A DNA stretch of 64,000 nucleotides from Thalassorhabdus alkalitolerans (lineage in GTDB: Bacteria; Bacillota; Bacilli; Bacillales; Marinococcaceae), in NCBI RefSeq assembly GCF_042656585.1, contig NZ_JBHSPG010000009.1; one strand, 5' to 3'. Positions 44,786-52,699 of this stretch are shown here, piece after piece; the stretch's first letter is position 1, and the number at the start of each line of letters is the position of its first letter. The notes below the pieces were generated by a model. The model did not search any database. It was not told where the DNA came from and saw only the letters and a program-made list of their open reading frames with translations. The position numbers were made by a program, and so were the translations under genes.

Positions 44786-46201
44786 ATGACCGATGAATTT
44801 AAAGATTTAAATCGGGCGATTGAGGAAATTACGGAGATCGCAGAAGGATTCGGGCTTGATTTCTACCCAATGAGATACGAAATTTGTCCAGCGGATATCA
44901 TTTATACATTTGGAGCATACGGTATGCCGACGAGGTACAACCACTGGAGCTTTGGGAAGCAGTTTCATAAAATGAAGCTTCAGTACGATTTGGGATTAAG
45001 CAAGATTTATGAGTTAGTCATAAATTCAAATCCCTGCTACGCTTTCTTGCTTGGAAGCAACAGCCTGATCCAAAACAAGCTGATTGTCGCTCACGTGCTT
45101 GCCCATTGTGATTTCTTTAAAAATAATGCCAGATTTGCAAACACCCGCCGTGACATGGTGGAAAGCATGAGTGCCACTGCAGAACGAATATCTAACTATG
45201 AAATGATTCATGGAAAGGAAGAAGTTGAAACATTCTTGGATGCAGTCTTGGCGATCCAAGAGCATATTGACCCAAGCTTGGTTCGATCAAAGCTGTCCTG
45301 GTCGATGGAAGATGTTTATGAGATAGATGAAGATGAGCCGAAGGAAAGAAATACTCCATACGATGATTTATGGAAAATGGATGTGAAAAAGACAGAAGAA
45401 CCGAAACGCAAGCGTAAAAAAGCTTTCCCTCCACAGCCAGAAAAGGATATTCTTCTTTTTATTGAAGAATACAGCCGAGAGCTAGAACCATGGCAGCGGG
45501 ATATTCTTACGATGATGCGGGAAGAAATGCTTTATTTTTGGCCTCAGCTTGAAACCAAGATTATGAATGAGGGGTGGGCCTCTCTTTGGCATGCCAGAAT
45601 TCTAAGGGAAATGGATTTAACGTCTGATGAAAGTATAGAGTTTGCAAAACTAAACGCAGGGGTTGTACAACCTTCCAAAACCTCAATAAACCCTTATTAT
45701 CTAGGGCTAAAAATATTTGAAGACATCGAAGAACGTTACAATAACCCTACCGAAGAGATGGTACAGCGAGGTGTGAAAAAAGGTAGTGGGATTGAAAAGA
45801 TTTTTGAAGTGAGAGAGGTCGAGTCTGATATCTCGTTTATCAGAAATTACCTAACAAGAGATTTGGTTCTGCGTGAAGATATGTATTTGTTCCAGAAAAA
45901 AGGAAAAGAATATAAGATCATTGATAAAGAATGGAAGGAAGTGCGTGACCAGCTCATCTCATCTAGAGTAAATGGCGGTTTCCCGTACCTGACAGTAACT
46001 GACGGAGATTACCTTAAAGCTGGAGAGTTATTTATCACCCATCACTATGAAGACACAGAGCTTGATGTAAAGTATTTAGAAAAAGTACTTCCTTACCTAT
46101 ACCAACTTTGGGGACGGCCAGTGCACATTGAAACAGTGGTTAATGAGAAAGATACCGTCTTCACTTATGATGGGAGGAGGGTTCATAGAAGGTATTTATA
46201 A
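44786..46201 (+). CDS. spoVR: SpoVR, intact second copy inside the element
   Basis: 471 residues, complete SpoVR family protein. By eye the first 500 bases are about 96% identical to the interrupted copy, but the stretch over the attachment site is only about 80% identical. At the core (ATG-AAT-GAG-GGG-TGG-GCC-TCT) five of seven codons differ from the interrupted copy, all silently. The 70-base leader is shared too. It could supply SpoVR while the other copy is split. Sporulation-specific expression is likely from the family. Confidence 0.92.
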   Translation: MTDEFKDLNRAIEEITEIAEGFGLDFYPMRYEICPADIIYTFGAYGMPTRYNHWSFGKQFHKMKLQYDLGLSKIYELVINSNPCYAFLLGSNSLIQNKLIVAHVLAHCDFFKNNARFANTRRDMVESMSATAERISNYEMIHGKEEVETFLDAVLAIQEHIDPSLVRSKLSWSMEDVYEIDEDEPKERNTPYDDLWKMDVKKTEEPKRKRKKAFPPQPEKDILLFIEEYSRELEPWQRDILTMMREEMLYFWPQLETKIMNEGWASLWHARILREMDLTSDESIEFAKLNAGVVQPSKTSINPYYLGLKIFEDIEERYNNPTEEMVQRGVKKGSGIEKIFEVREVESDISFIRNYLTRDLVLREDMYLFQKKGKEYKIIDKEWKEVRDQLISSRVNGGFPYLTVTDGDYLKAGELFITHHYEDTELDVKYLEKVLPYLYQLWGRPVHIETVVNEKDTVFTYDGRRVHRRYL

Positions 46202-46264
46202 ACAGAAAGCCCAGGGAGATTAACACTTTTGGGTTGAGAGGGAGAAAACAGCAAAAACATGAAA

Positions 46265-46301
46265 AAGAGGTAACCAAAACGATTTAATTGGTTACCTCTT
46301 T
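46265..46301 (+). terminator. Rho-independent terminator
   Basis: AAAGAGGTAACCAA / TTGGTTACCTCTTT, 10-base loop; T-rich after. Confidence 0.85.
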
Positions 46302-46461
46302 GTTGTTGGTTTATCAACATATTGGGTAAACTTACGAGACTTTGTGTACTATTTTCTATGCCGATAGGTGCTTAGATAGGCGTACAATATCTCTATCATT
46401 AGTCAGTATAATGAAGATTTTTTGCTTTCACTTTTAATCTTAAAACCTTTGAAAAATCTTA

Positions 46462-46490
46462 TTGACAACGGATACAAACAGGAGTAAATT
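46462..46490 (+). promoter_or_regulatory. Promoter of ktrAB
   Basis: TTGACA (46462-46467), 17-base spacer, TAAATT (46485-46490), 20-30 bases before the riboswitch. Confidence 0.65.
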
Positions 46491-46509
46491 TTATGCTGTA
46501 ACAACTTCA

Positions 46510-46690
46510 TACGACGCCTTTTAGATCGCTGAGACTGTTTGGCCAAACAGTGCGGGGGAACCATTTTTTTGATGAATGTAAATTCATCTTGGGGTGAATC
46601 TTACTTATGTAAGAGGGGATACTCTCGATCCCTAATCCGACAGCTAACCTCGTAAGCGTCATGTGAAGAGAGAAAGGGTCTTCTAGAGAC
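46510..46690 (+). promoter_or_regulatory. c-di-AMP riboswitch (ydaO/yuaA type)
   Basis: Contains the family hallmarks in order: GATCGCTGAGA, GGCCAAACAGTGCGGGGGAA, CCATTTTTTTGATG, TTGGGGTGAATCTTA, GAGGGGATACTCTC, and CCGACAGCTAACCTCGTAAG. It precedes ktrA, as in B. subtilis (yuaA). High c-di-AMP, which signals high K+, turns the K+ uptake genes off. The scaffold gap begins at its 3' end, so the expression platform is not visible. Confidence 0.93.
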
Positions 46691-46700
46691 NNNNNNNNNN
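46691..46700. other. Scaffold gap (10 N)
   Basis: Ten N separate the riboswitch from ktrA. The ktrA start codon and ribosome site are missing, so the gap is larger than ten bases or hides a collapsed repeat. It also makes the order of contigs within the element uncertain. Confidence 0.95.
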
Positions 46701-47349
46701 ACAATTCGCAGTCATTGGGTTAGGTCGCTTTGGTGGAAGCATCTGCAGAGAACTATACAGCATGGGGCATGATGTGTTGGCTGTCGATACTGATGAGGAG
46801 AAGGTTAACGAGTATGTTACTCTTGCTACTCATGCAGTTCAGGCGGATGGAACAGATGAAAAAGCGTTAAAGTCCTTAGGGATTGGAAACTTTGAACATG
46901 TTGTTGTGGCCATTGGTGACAACATACAATCCAGTATTCTAACTACACTGGTTTTAAAAGATATGGATATTCCGAAAGTTTGGGTGAAGGCTCAAAACCA
47001 TTACCATCAAAAAGTGTTGGAAAAAATCGGAGCAGATCAAATTGTTCATCCTGAATATGACATGGGCATTCGGATTGCGCAAAACATGGCTTCGGAAAAA
47101 GTCATTGATCATATTGATCTTTCTGATGAATACAGTATTGTGGAATTGCTGGCCACGTCAAAGGTTCATAATAAAAGCTTAATAGATCTAGATGTTCGTG
47201 CTAAATACGGGGTAACGATTCTTGCAATCAAGCGAGGGGAGGATGTCAATGTCTCACCTATGCCTGATGACCTTATAAAAAAAGAGGATATGATTGTCGT
47301 TATCGGCCACAAAAACGATGTTAGACGGTTTGAGAATGAGGGACTATAA
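46701..47349 (+). CDS. ktrA: KtrA, K+ uptake regulatory subunit (5' end in gap)
   Basis: 216 codons visible, from QFAVIGLGRFGGSICRELY onwards; about six residues are lost in the gap compared with B. subtilis KtrA (222 aa). The Rossmann RCK-N domain carries GxGxxG and the acidic D-T-D at the end of strand 2 for NAD(H)/ATP. The RCK-C domain at about 135-215 (SIVELLATSKVHNKSLIDLDV) binds c-di-AMP in this family. Forms an octameric ring that gates KtrB. ktrB follows after 2 bases. Confidence 0.95.
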
Positions 47350-47351
47350 TA

Positions 47352-48680
47352 ATGAACAGTCTTCGGTTCAAAGTCATCAATATGTCCCCTCCTCAGACAT
47401 TGGCCGTTTCATTTCTGGCTGCAATTTTTGTGGGTACCCTACTCCTGCTTCTTCCGATTGCCACCACACAACCTATTAGCCCGCTTGACGCCATGTTCAC
47501 AGCCACCTCAGCTACGACGGTAACAGGACTGGTGGTTCTTGACACAGGTACCGATTTCACGGTGTTTGGGCAAATCGTGATTATGATCCTCATCAAAATT
47601 GGAGGATTAGGGTTAATGACTTTCACGATCATGATCATTCTTGTGTTAGGGAAGAAAATTGGGTTGAAGGAAAGGATTCTCATTCAGCAGTCATTTAACC
47701 AAACCTCTGTTGGCGGCATGGTTCGTTTGGTCAAAGTATTATTTCTTTTTGCCTTAGCCATGGAACTTATTGCCACGCTTATACTATCCATACGCTGGGT
47801 TCCTGAATACGGCTGGGGCTTTGGATTATTTACAAGTCTCTTCCATGCGGTTTCCGCGTTTAATAATGCAGGGTTTTCTCTATGGTCAGACAGTTTATCC
47901 TCCTATGTAGGAGATCCCACGGTTAACCTCGTGATCACATTTCTATTTATTACGGGAGGCATAGGATTTACTGTATTATACGACTTATTTTACACAAGGA
48001 ACTTTCGTCACTTATCCCTGCACTCTAAAATAATGTTGGTGGGAACGCTCGTCGTCAACATTTTTGCTATGATCCTTATTTTTGTGCTGGAATACATGAA
48101 TCCTGAAACGCTTGGAATGTTAACAATGGGTGAGAAGCTGTGGGCCGCGTATTTTCAAGCAGTCACTCCAAGAACCGCTGGATTTAACTCTTTGGATATT
48201 GGCAGCTTAGAGCCAAGCACCATTGTCTTTCTTTTACTATTGATGTTTATTGGGGCAGGGAGTGCCTCTACAGGCAGCGGAATAAAGCTTACCACCTTCC
48301 TTGTTATTGTGCTGGCAGTAGTCACATATTTAAGAGGGAAAAACGAGTCTGTCGTCTTTTCTCGGACGATTCCTCCCCATATTGTGACACGGTCACTTGC
48401 GATTGTGGTAATCAGCTTAATGGCAGTATTTGGAGGGATCTTCCTTTTATCGATTACGGAACAATCTCCCTTTATGATGATTGTATTTGAAGCCTTTTCT
48501 GCCTTTGGAACGGTTGGCTTATCGATGGGACTCACCGATGAGCTTTCAGCTGTGGGTAAACAGGTCATTATGGTGTTGATGTTTGTTGGAAGAATTGGTC
48601 CTGTTACTTTAGCTTTTGCCTTAGCCAAAGATTTTAAAAGTAATGTGCGTTATCCAAAGGGGGACATCTTTACAGGATAA
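47352..48680 (+). CDS. ktrB: KtrB, Na+-dependent K+ translocating subunit
   Basis: 442 residues (B. subtilis about 445). Four M1-P-M2 repeats with selectivity-filter glycines: TVTGLVVLDT near 55, FNNAGFSLW near 170, TPRTAGFNSLDI near 275 and FGTVGLSMGLTDELS near 385. Ends GDIFTG. Takes up K+ in osmotic or alkaline stress. A close paralogue ends at the right edge of the window, about 88% identical in the last 200 bases by eye. Confidence 0.96.
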   Translation: MNSLRFKVINMSPPQTLAVSFLAAIFVGTLLLLLPIATTQPISPLDAMFTATSATTVTGLVVLDTGTDFTVFGQIVIMILIKIGGLGLMTFTIMIILVLGKKIGLKERILIQQSFNQTSVGGMVRLVKVLFLFALAMELIATLILSIRWVPEYGWGFGLFTSLFHAVSAFNNAGFSLWSDSLSSYVGDPTVNLVITFLFITGGIGFTVLYDLFYTRNFRHLSLHSKIMLVGTLVVNIFAMILIFVLEYMNPETLGMLTMGEKLWAAYFQAVTPRTAGFNSLDIGSLEPSTIVFLLLLMFIGAGSASTGSGIKLTTFLVIVLAVVTYLRGKNESVVFSRTIPPHIVTRSLAIVVISLMAVFGGIFLLSITEQSPFMMIVFEAFSAFGTVGLSMGLTDELSAVGKQVIMVLMFVGRIGPVTLAFALAKDFKSNVRYPKGDIFTG

Positions 48681-48800
48681 AACTAAAAAATGTTTTCCCA
48701 ACATTATCATTCTACACTTTGAATAAGATGAGATGTTTTCCTACTCAACCTTTATTAAACGAATTGATAAGGAGGTTGGGACAAAGAACCTTATTCAAAG

Positions 48801-48840
48801 AAACCCGAACCATAATTACAGTGGTTTGGGTTTTTAGTTT
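48801..48840 (+). terminator. Rho-independent terminator within a GAGGTTGGGACAAAG repeat
   Basis: AAACCC-g-AACC / GGTT-t-GGGTTT, 11-base loop, then TTTTTAG. It is preceded by AGGAGGTTGGGACAAAG, a motif seen repeatedly near gene ends in Bacillota. Confidence 0.75.
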
Positions 48841-48974
48841 TTCTCTAGCCATTCGTGAGTTTAAAGTTTCATCAACTCCCTTTGCTTTCACCGTTTTGTT
48901 ATCGATTTACCCATAAGCTATTGTTATGGATTGAGAAAGACTTATTAATATAAAGGATAGTTTGAACATCCTAT

Positions 48975-49613
48975 GTGAACGAAGGCTGGGCTTCGTACTG
49001 GCATGCCAGGATACTCAGAGAGATGGACTTAACATCCGATGAAAGTGTGGAATTTGCAAAGCTTAATGCTGGAGTGGTTCAGCCGTCTAAGACCTCAATC
49101 AATCCATATTACTTGGGGTTAAAGATTTTTGAAGACATCGAGGAGCGTTATAATAACCCAACCGAAGAAATGATGCAGCGAGGTGTGGAAAAGGGAAGTG
49201 GGCGAGAAAAAATGTTTGAAGTGAGGGAAGTAGAGTCTGATATTTCCTTTATCCGCAACTACTTAACAAAAGAGCTGGTAACGAGAGAGGATATGTACTT
49301 GTTCCAGAAAAAAGGAAAAGAGTATAAGATCATCGATAAAGAATGGAAGGAAGTGCGTGACCAGCTCATCTCATCTAGAGTAAACGGCGGCTTCCCTTAT
49401 CTGACAGTAACTGATGGAGATTACCTCAAAGCTGGGGAGTTATTTATCACCCATCACTTTGAAGACACAGAGCTTGATGTGAAATATTTGGAAAAAGTAC
49501 TTCCTTACCTGTATCAACTTTGGGGACGTCCAGTGCATATTGAGACAGTGGTTAATGAGAAAGATACCGTTTTTACGTATGATGGAAGAAGAGTGCACAG
49601 AAGGTATTTATAA
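48975..49613 (+). pseudogene. spoVR: SpoVR, 3' fragment beyond attR
   Basis: Codons for NEGWAS then 205 residues from YWHARILREMDL to the natural end HRRYL. No ribosome site in front, so it is probably silent until excision joins it to the 5' fragment. The C-terminal region is intact (no stops or frameshifts), which argues that the gene is still under selection rather than decaying. Confidence 0.9.
48976..48996 (+). other. attR core
   Basis: Identical to the attL core. The element-side arm is CCTATGTGAACGAAG. The host side continues the spoVR frame with Y-W-H-A-R-I. Confidence 0.88.
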
Positions 49614-49762
49614 CTCATGTTAACCGAGCTCAGGTCAATGACCGCACCGATGATTCGGCTGTTCAGACGATGAAAATCAACGGAAAAGGCGGTATGGCAA
49701 GGCTTTTCTCGACTCACCCTGATCTTGATGAAAGAATTGCCCGTCTTGACGAGAGAAAATAA
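49614..49762 (+). pseudogene. HtpX-like protease, C-terminal remnant
   Basis: Directly after the spoVR stop, an open frame without start encodes VNDRTDDSAVQTMKING ... LFSTHPDLDERIARLDERK and a stop. The S-T-H-P-D-L-D-E-R-I-A-R-L end is the typical C-terminus of membrane metalloprotease HtpX (M48). The zinc-binding HExxH part is absent. It marks an old deletion or rearrangement at this point. Confidence 0.7.
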
Positions 49763-49935
49763 TAACGGTAAAAAGCTGGTTTATGAACACATAGATCAGC
49801 TTTGTTTACAGTGATCTTCCCAGATTATGCAAGTCTCTTAAAGCTACTTTTTTGAAAAACTACTAATATTAGAATCAGTAGAACCAATAGTTTTATTATA
49901 GGATATTTAATTTTTAGGAATGGAAGTGAATTGAC

Positions 49936-49967
49936 ATAAAAAAGCAGCTCTCATGGCTGCTTTTTTA
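49936..49967 (+). terminator. Rho-independent terminator
   Basis: AAAAAAGCAGC / GCTGCTTTTTT with a 7-base loop; symmetrical, so active in both directions. Confidence 0.88.
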
Positions 49968-50065
49968 TTAGTGAAAATATATTTTCTTCAACAACGTCGC
50001 GGTCATCTTTTGCATCTATTAAGGATACAAAAATTAAAGAGAGAGCCCGATCACTCAAAATGATG

Positions 50066-50716
50066 TTACTCTTCTCCGCGCAGGTCAAACCACACGTCGT
50101 TATATTTGATAAGAGGCTTTTCGTCGTCACTGTCGACTAGAAACGGTGCCCATCCTTCCACTTCGCCGCCTTCATATAAGTCGGAGCGAAACTCTGGATC
50201 AAGCTCTGCGACACTGACAAAATCTTCATAAGACGATCCGCCTTCACTGATCACGTCAAATTGCTGAGCATTGACATCAAACGGTTCTTCTTCGGCGGAG
50301 TGAAGCTGGATGCGAACTTTTGCCAAAATGTACTCTTTTCCATCTTCAGATGGCTCATTGAACTGGTTGGCCTCTTTTACCATGGATTCTGCTTCGTCGC
50401 CGCTAACAGATTCAATCAGTTCAATGTCATAATGAACATCGCCAAACAACCAGTCGCTACCTTCAACTTCTACGGTCTGTCCGTGAGGAACAGGGTTTAC
50501 CCGAGTGCCGAACTCATCTTCCTCGTCCTCGTCCTCGTCCTCGTCTTCATTCTCTTCTTCATCTTCATCTTCATCTTCTTCAGTTTCTTCCGCGTCAAGG
50601 TTTTCAGCTTCAGCTTCTTCTGTACCTTCTACTTCCTCTACGCTTGTTTCTTCCCCACAGGCTACAAGAGAACTTGCTACAACAACTGCCCCAACAGATA
50701 ATCCGAATTTTTTCAT
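50066..50716 (-). CDS. Lipoprotein with extreme acidic linker and DUF4352-like domain
   Basis: 216 residues. Lipobox SSLVAC (Cys20). Residues about 22-70 are almost only Glu and Asp, including an uninterrupted DED/E repeat (EDEDEDEEENEDEDEDEDEE). The C-terminal 140 residues form a beta-sandwich-like domain (GQTVEVEGSDWLFGDVHYDIEL ... YILAKVRIQLHS ... GWAPFLVDSDDEKPLIKYND) of the DUF4352 type found in surface lipoproteins. The linker suits a salt-rich or alkaline cell surface. ATG with AGGAGATGGC. Confidence 0.8.
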   Translation of the reverse strand: MKKFGLSVGAVVVASSLVACGEETSVEEVEGTEEAEAENLDAEETEEDEDEDEEENEDEDEDEDEEDEFGTRVNPVPHGQTVEVEGSDWLFGDVHYDIELIESVSGDEAESMVKEANQFNEPSEDGKEYILAKVRIQLHSAEEEPFDVNAQQFDVISEGGSSYEDFVSVAELDPEFRSDLYEGGEVEGWAPFLVDSDDEKPLIKYNDVWFDLRGEE

Positions 50717-50740
50717 TATGCCATCTCCTAATCTATGAAA

Positions 50741-51292
50741 TTAAAATAATTCAATGAGTTCTTGGTATGCATCTCTCATGTCTTCATCTTCTACGTCTTC
50801 GCTGTACATCCATAAAATCTTGCCATCACTAACCGCAAAAATGTCTTCTCTTGTTTTCTCCTCTGTCGTAAGTTCAACAAGAACAAGCTCCATGGATTCG
50901 CCATCTTCTTCATGGTTTGTGGTAGCTAAGAGGTGATGGGAGGTCACTGGGTCAATCTCGTTCTCTTCGGAGAACCCAACCATCATAAAAAATAAATCCT
51001 GGACGCCTTCATGCATGAACTCTTCCACCGCTTGCATCCGCTCGTCTTGGGTGTTGGCATTATAAAACCCATTCACAAAGGAAGTGATTAGCTCATTCTC
51101 TGAGTTTGCGTCTTCCTCGTGTTCTTCTGTACTTTCTTCTTCATCCTTGCTTTCGGTAGAATTGACTTCTTCATTTACTTCTTCTTCGGCTGCTCCAACG
51201 TCTTCGGTTTCGTCAACACTTGCTTCTTCTCCACACGCGGCTAAAGAACCAGCAATAAGTAGAGAACTGACAAGTAATAAGCCTTTTTTCAC
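50741..51292 (-). CDS. Lipoprotein with acidic linker
   Basis: 183 residues, lipobox GSLAAC (Cys20), then an E/D/S-rich linker to about residue 65 and a folded C-terminal domain (ELITSFVNGFYNANTQDERMQAVEEFMHEGVQD ... SDGKILWMY). No known family recognised. Upstream of, and in the same direction as, the acidic lipoprotein at 50066-50716 with only 24 bases between, so one operon. Similar leader and linker suggest related function. Confidence 0.72.
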   Translation of the reverse strand: MKKGLLLVSSLLIAGSLAACGEEASVDETEDVGAAEEEVNEEVNSTESKDEEESTEEHEEDANSENELITSFVNGFYNANTQDERMQAVEEFMHEGVQDLFFMMVGFSEENEIDPVTSHHLLATTNHEEDGESMELVLVELTTEEKTREDIFAVSDGKILWMYSEDVEDEDMRDAYQELIELF

Positions 51293-51682
51293 CCTTCATC
51301 ATCCCCTGTATTTCTTTAAAATTTACCAACAATAGAGTGATTGTAACAAAATTCATGACAAAGGTCACGGTTATTTTATATATAATCCAGTTTATTGGAA
51401 AAAACTTTAGGAGGGTTGGGAAGGCAAACGTAGGCCGTGAGAACGAAAAGAACGCGAGGTAGGGTTTGTTCTTCTAACATTGCTATGAATGTTTTGGAGG
51501 GGCAATGTGAAAGGGAAGGGGGTAGTCTGTAAAAATTAGAGTTTATTTTGATTGATAATAAAAGAACAACTTTAATGTTAAAAGCACATCTGCTGGGTGT
51601 GGGCGTTACTAGACACTAGGTAGAGCAATTTTTCCCTGGTAACAGACTTTTCACAATAGGCATCAGCGTCCTTGTTGCACTT
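51293..51682. other. Intergenic region, no gene seen
   Basis: About 390 bases. No frame with a ribosome site and no recognised RNA. Confidence 0.5.
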
Positions 51683-51862
51683 TTAAAGGGGTGACCTGAT
51701 GGCGCGGATGATTTTGATCACAATCAAGCTGGTTAGACCGATCACAACAAATGAAAAGACAAAAACCTCAGGAATGTGAATGATACCCGTGATATCAAGG
51801 TAAGCCAAAATGCCAATCAGAATAACAGCAAGCATTTGTAGCATCCGCCATTTCGTTAGCAT
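51683..51862 (-). CDS. Small membrane protein (59 aa)
   Basis: Minus strand, AAAGGAGAGGTGATGAT before ATG 51862. Starts MLTKWRMLQMLAVILIGILA; two hydrophobic segments (about 8-24 and 32-52) and a basic C-terminus (KIIRAIRSPL). Function unknown. Confidence 0.6.
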   Translation of the reverse strand: MLTKWRMLQMLAVILIGILAYLDITGIIHIPEVFVFSFVVIGLTSLIVIKIIRAIRSPL

Positions 51863-52438
51863 ATCATCACCTCTCCTTTAATATATACCCCATTCTTATT
51901 CTTCTATTTAAAAATTGCGGTAAGAAAGGTTTTTGTAATATGGTAGGCTGTTCCAAGGAATAATAGTGAGTATTGCGAAAAAACAGTATCACCTTTTATT
52001 AGAACTTGAGTTACTTCATGGGTTGGAGTAGTGATGAACCCCTGAAAAAATAAAAAAATTCTTTGGATAATTAGAGAATTTTAGGGCAAAGTAAGTGTAA
52101 ATTATCATATATTATTCATAATGATAGAAAAGAACGTGATTTTGGTGAAAAAGGTACCAGTTTACATAAAATAGGCGATCCCCCAGTCTTCAAGGAAAGT
52201 GAAGGGTGAAGCTCATGACAAATGGTGGTTTCAAGAATCAGCATGTTTTTTCATCTTTGTCTAGACCCTCTAAGACAAAATCCTTCTAGAATTCAATTCA
52301 AGAAGGACTTTTTAGTCCCCTATTGTTAAATGTGTTCATGTTTATAAAGGTGCTTATGGTCTCATAATAAAGGTGCAACTTAGATCATCCTTCTGAATTA
52401 TCTAGTTAATAAAGAAGCAGCCTGGATCAAGCATCGGT
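51863..52438. other. Intergenic region with a terminator
   Basis: About 575 bases without a gene. At 52281-52313 TCCTTCT / AGAAGGA with 13-base loop and T-run looks like a plus-strand terminator with no gene before it, so a gene may have been lost. Near 52415-52455 a weaker hairpin followed by A/T-rich DNA may end minus-strand transcripts. Confidence 0.45.
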
Positions 52439-52666
52439 CTAGGATGCCTCTTTATTTTTTGATTTTATTTTAAGATGATGGCAGTACTCTTCTACGCTTA
52501 AAACAATCTTCACCGTTCGGGATGACCCTATAGTGCTTCCGCTCTCAGGGTAAGAAAAATCACACGTCCATTGAGACGTACTATATTGATGAAAATCAAA
52601 CATCCTGGAACCCAAATGCTGACCGACCGCTACTTCGATTTCAACAGAAGTAGTGGTCCATCGCAT
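52439..52666 (-). CDS. Possible small protein, uncertain
   Basis: 75 codons on the minus strand after the xylosidase gene. Sequence (starts MRWTTTSVEIEVAVGQHLGS) is protein-like but there is no ribosome site; an inverted repeat AGGGACAAGG / CCTTGTCCCT lies between it and the xylosidase. Could be a remnant. Low confidence. Confidence 0.28.
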   Translation of the reverse strand: MRWTTTSVEIEVAVGQHLGSRMFDFHQYSTSQWTCDFSYPESGSTIGSSRTVKIVLSVEEYCHHLKIKSKNKEAS

Positions 52667-52699
52667 GGAGGGACAAGGTCACACCTTGTCCCTAAACTT

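Larger units (their letters stand above)
33105..48996. mobile_element. spoVR-intervening integrative element (about 15.9 kb)
   Basis: Bounded by a 21-bp direct repeat (33105-33125 and 48976-48996) that lies inside spoVR codons 260-266. It contains a SpoIVCA-like large serine recombinase 2.4 kb from the left end, a tandem pair of other serine recombinases, an XRE repressor, an excisionase-like protein, cargo genes, an intact second spoVR and ktrAB. The arrangement matches sporulation intervening elements such as skin (sigK). The scaffold gap at 46691-46700 means the right part needs confirmation. Coding density is low and AT content high on the left side. Confidence 0.85.

Noticed and set aside
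46507..46704. Minus-strand frame reading through the N gap
   Set aside because: Lies on the antisense of the c-di-AMP riboswitch and depends on N codons.
50505..50738. Serine-rich plus-strand frame opposite the acidic lipoprotein
   Set aside because: It is the antisense of the Glu/Asp repeat, with no ribosome site.
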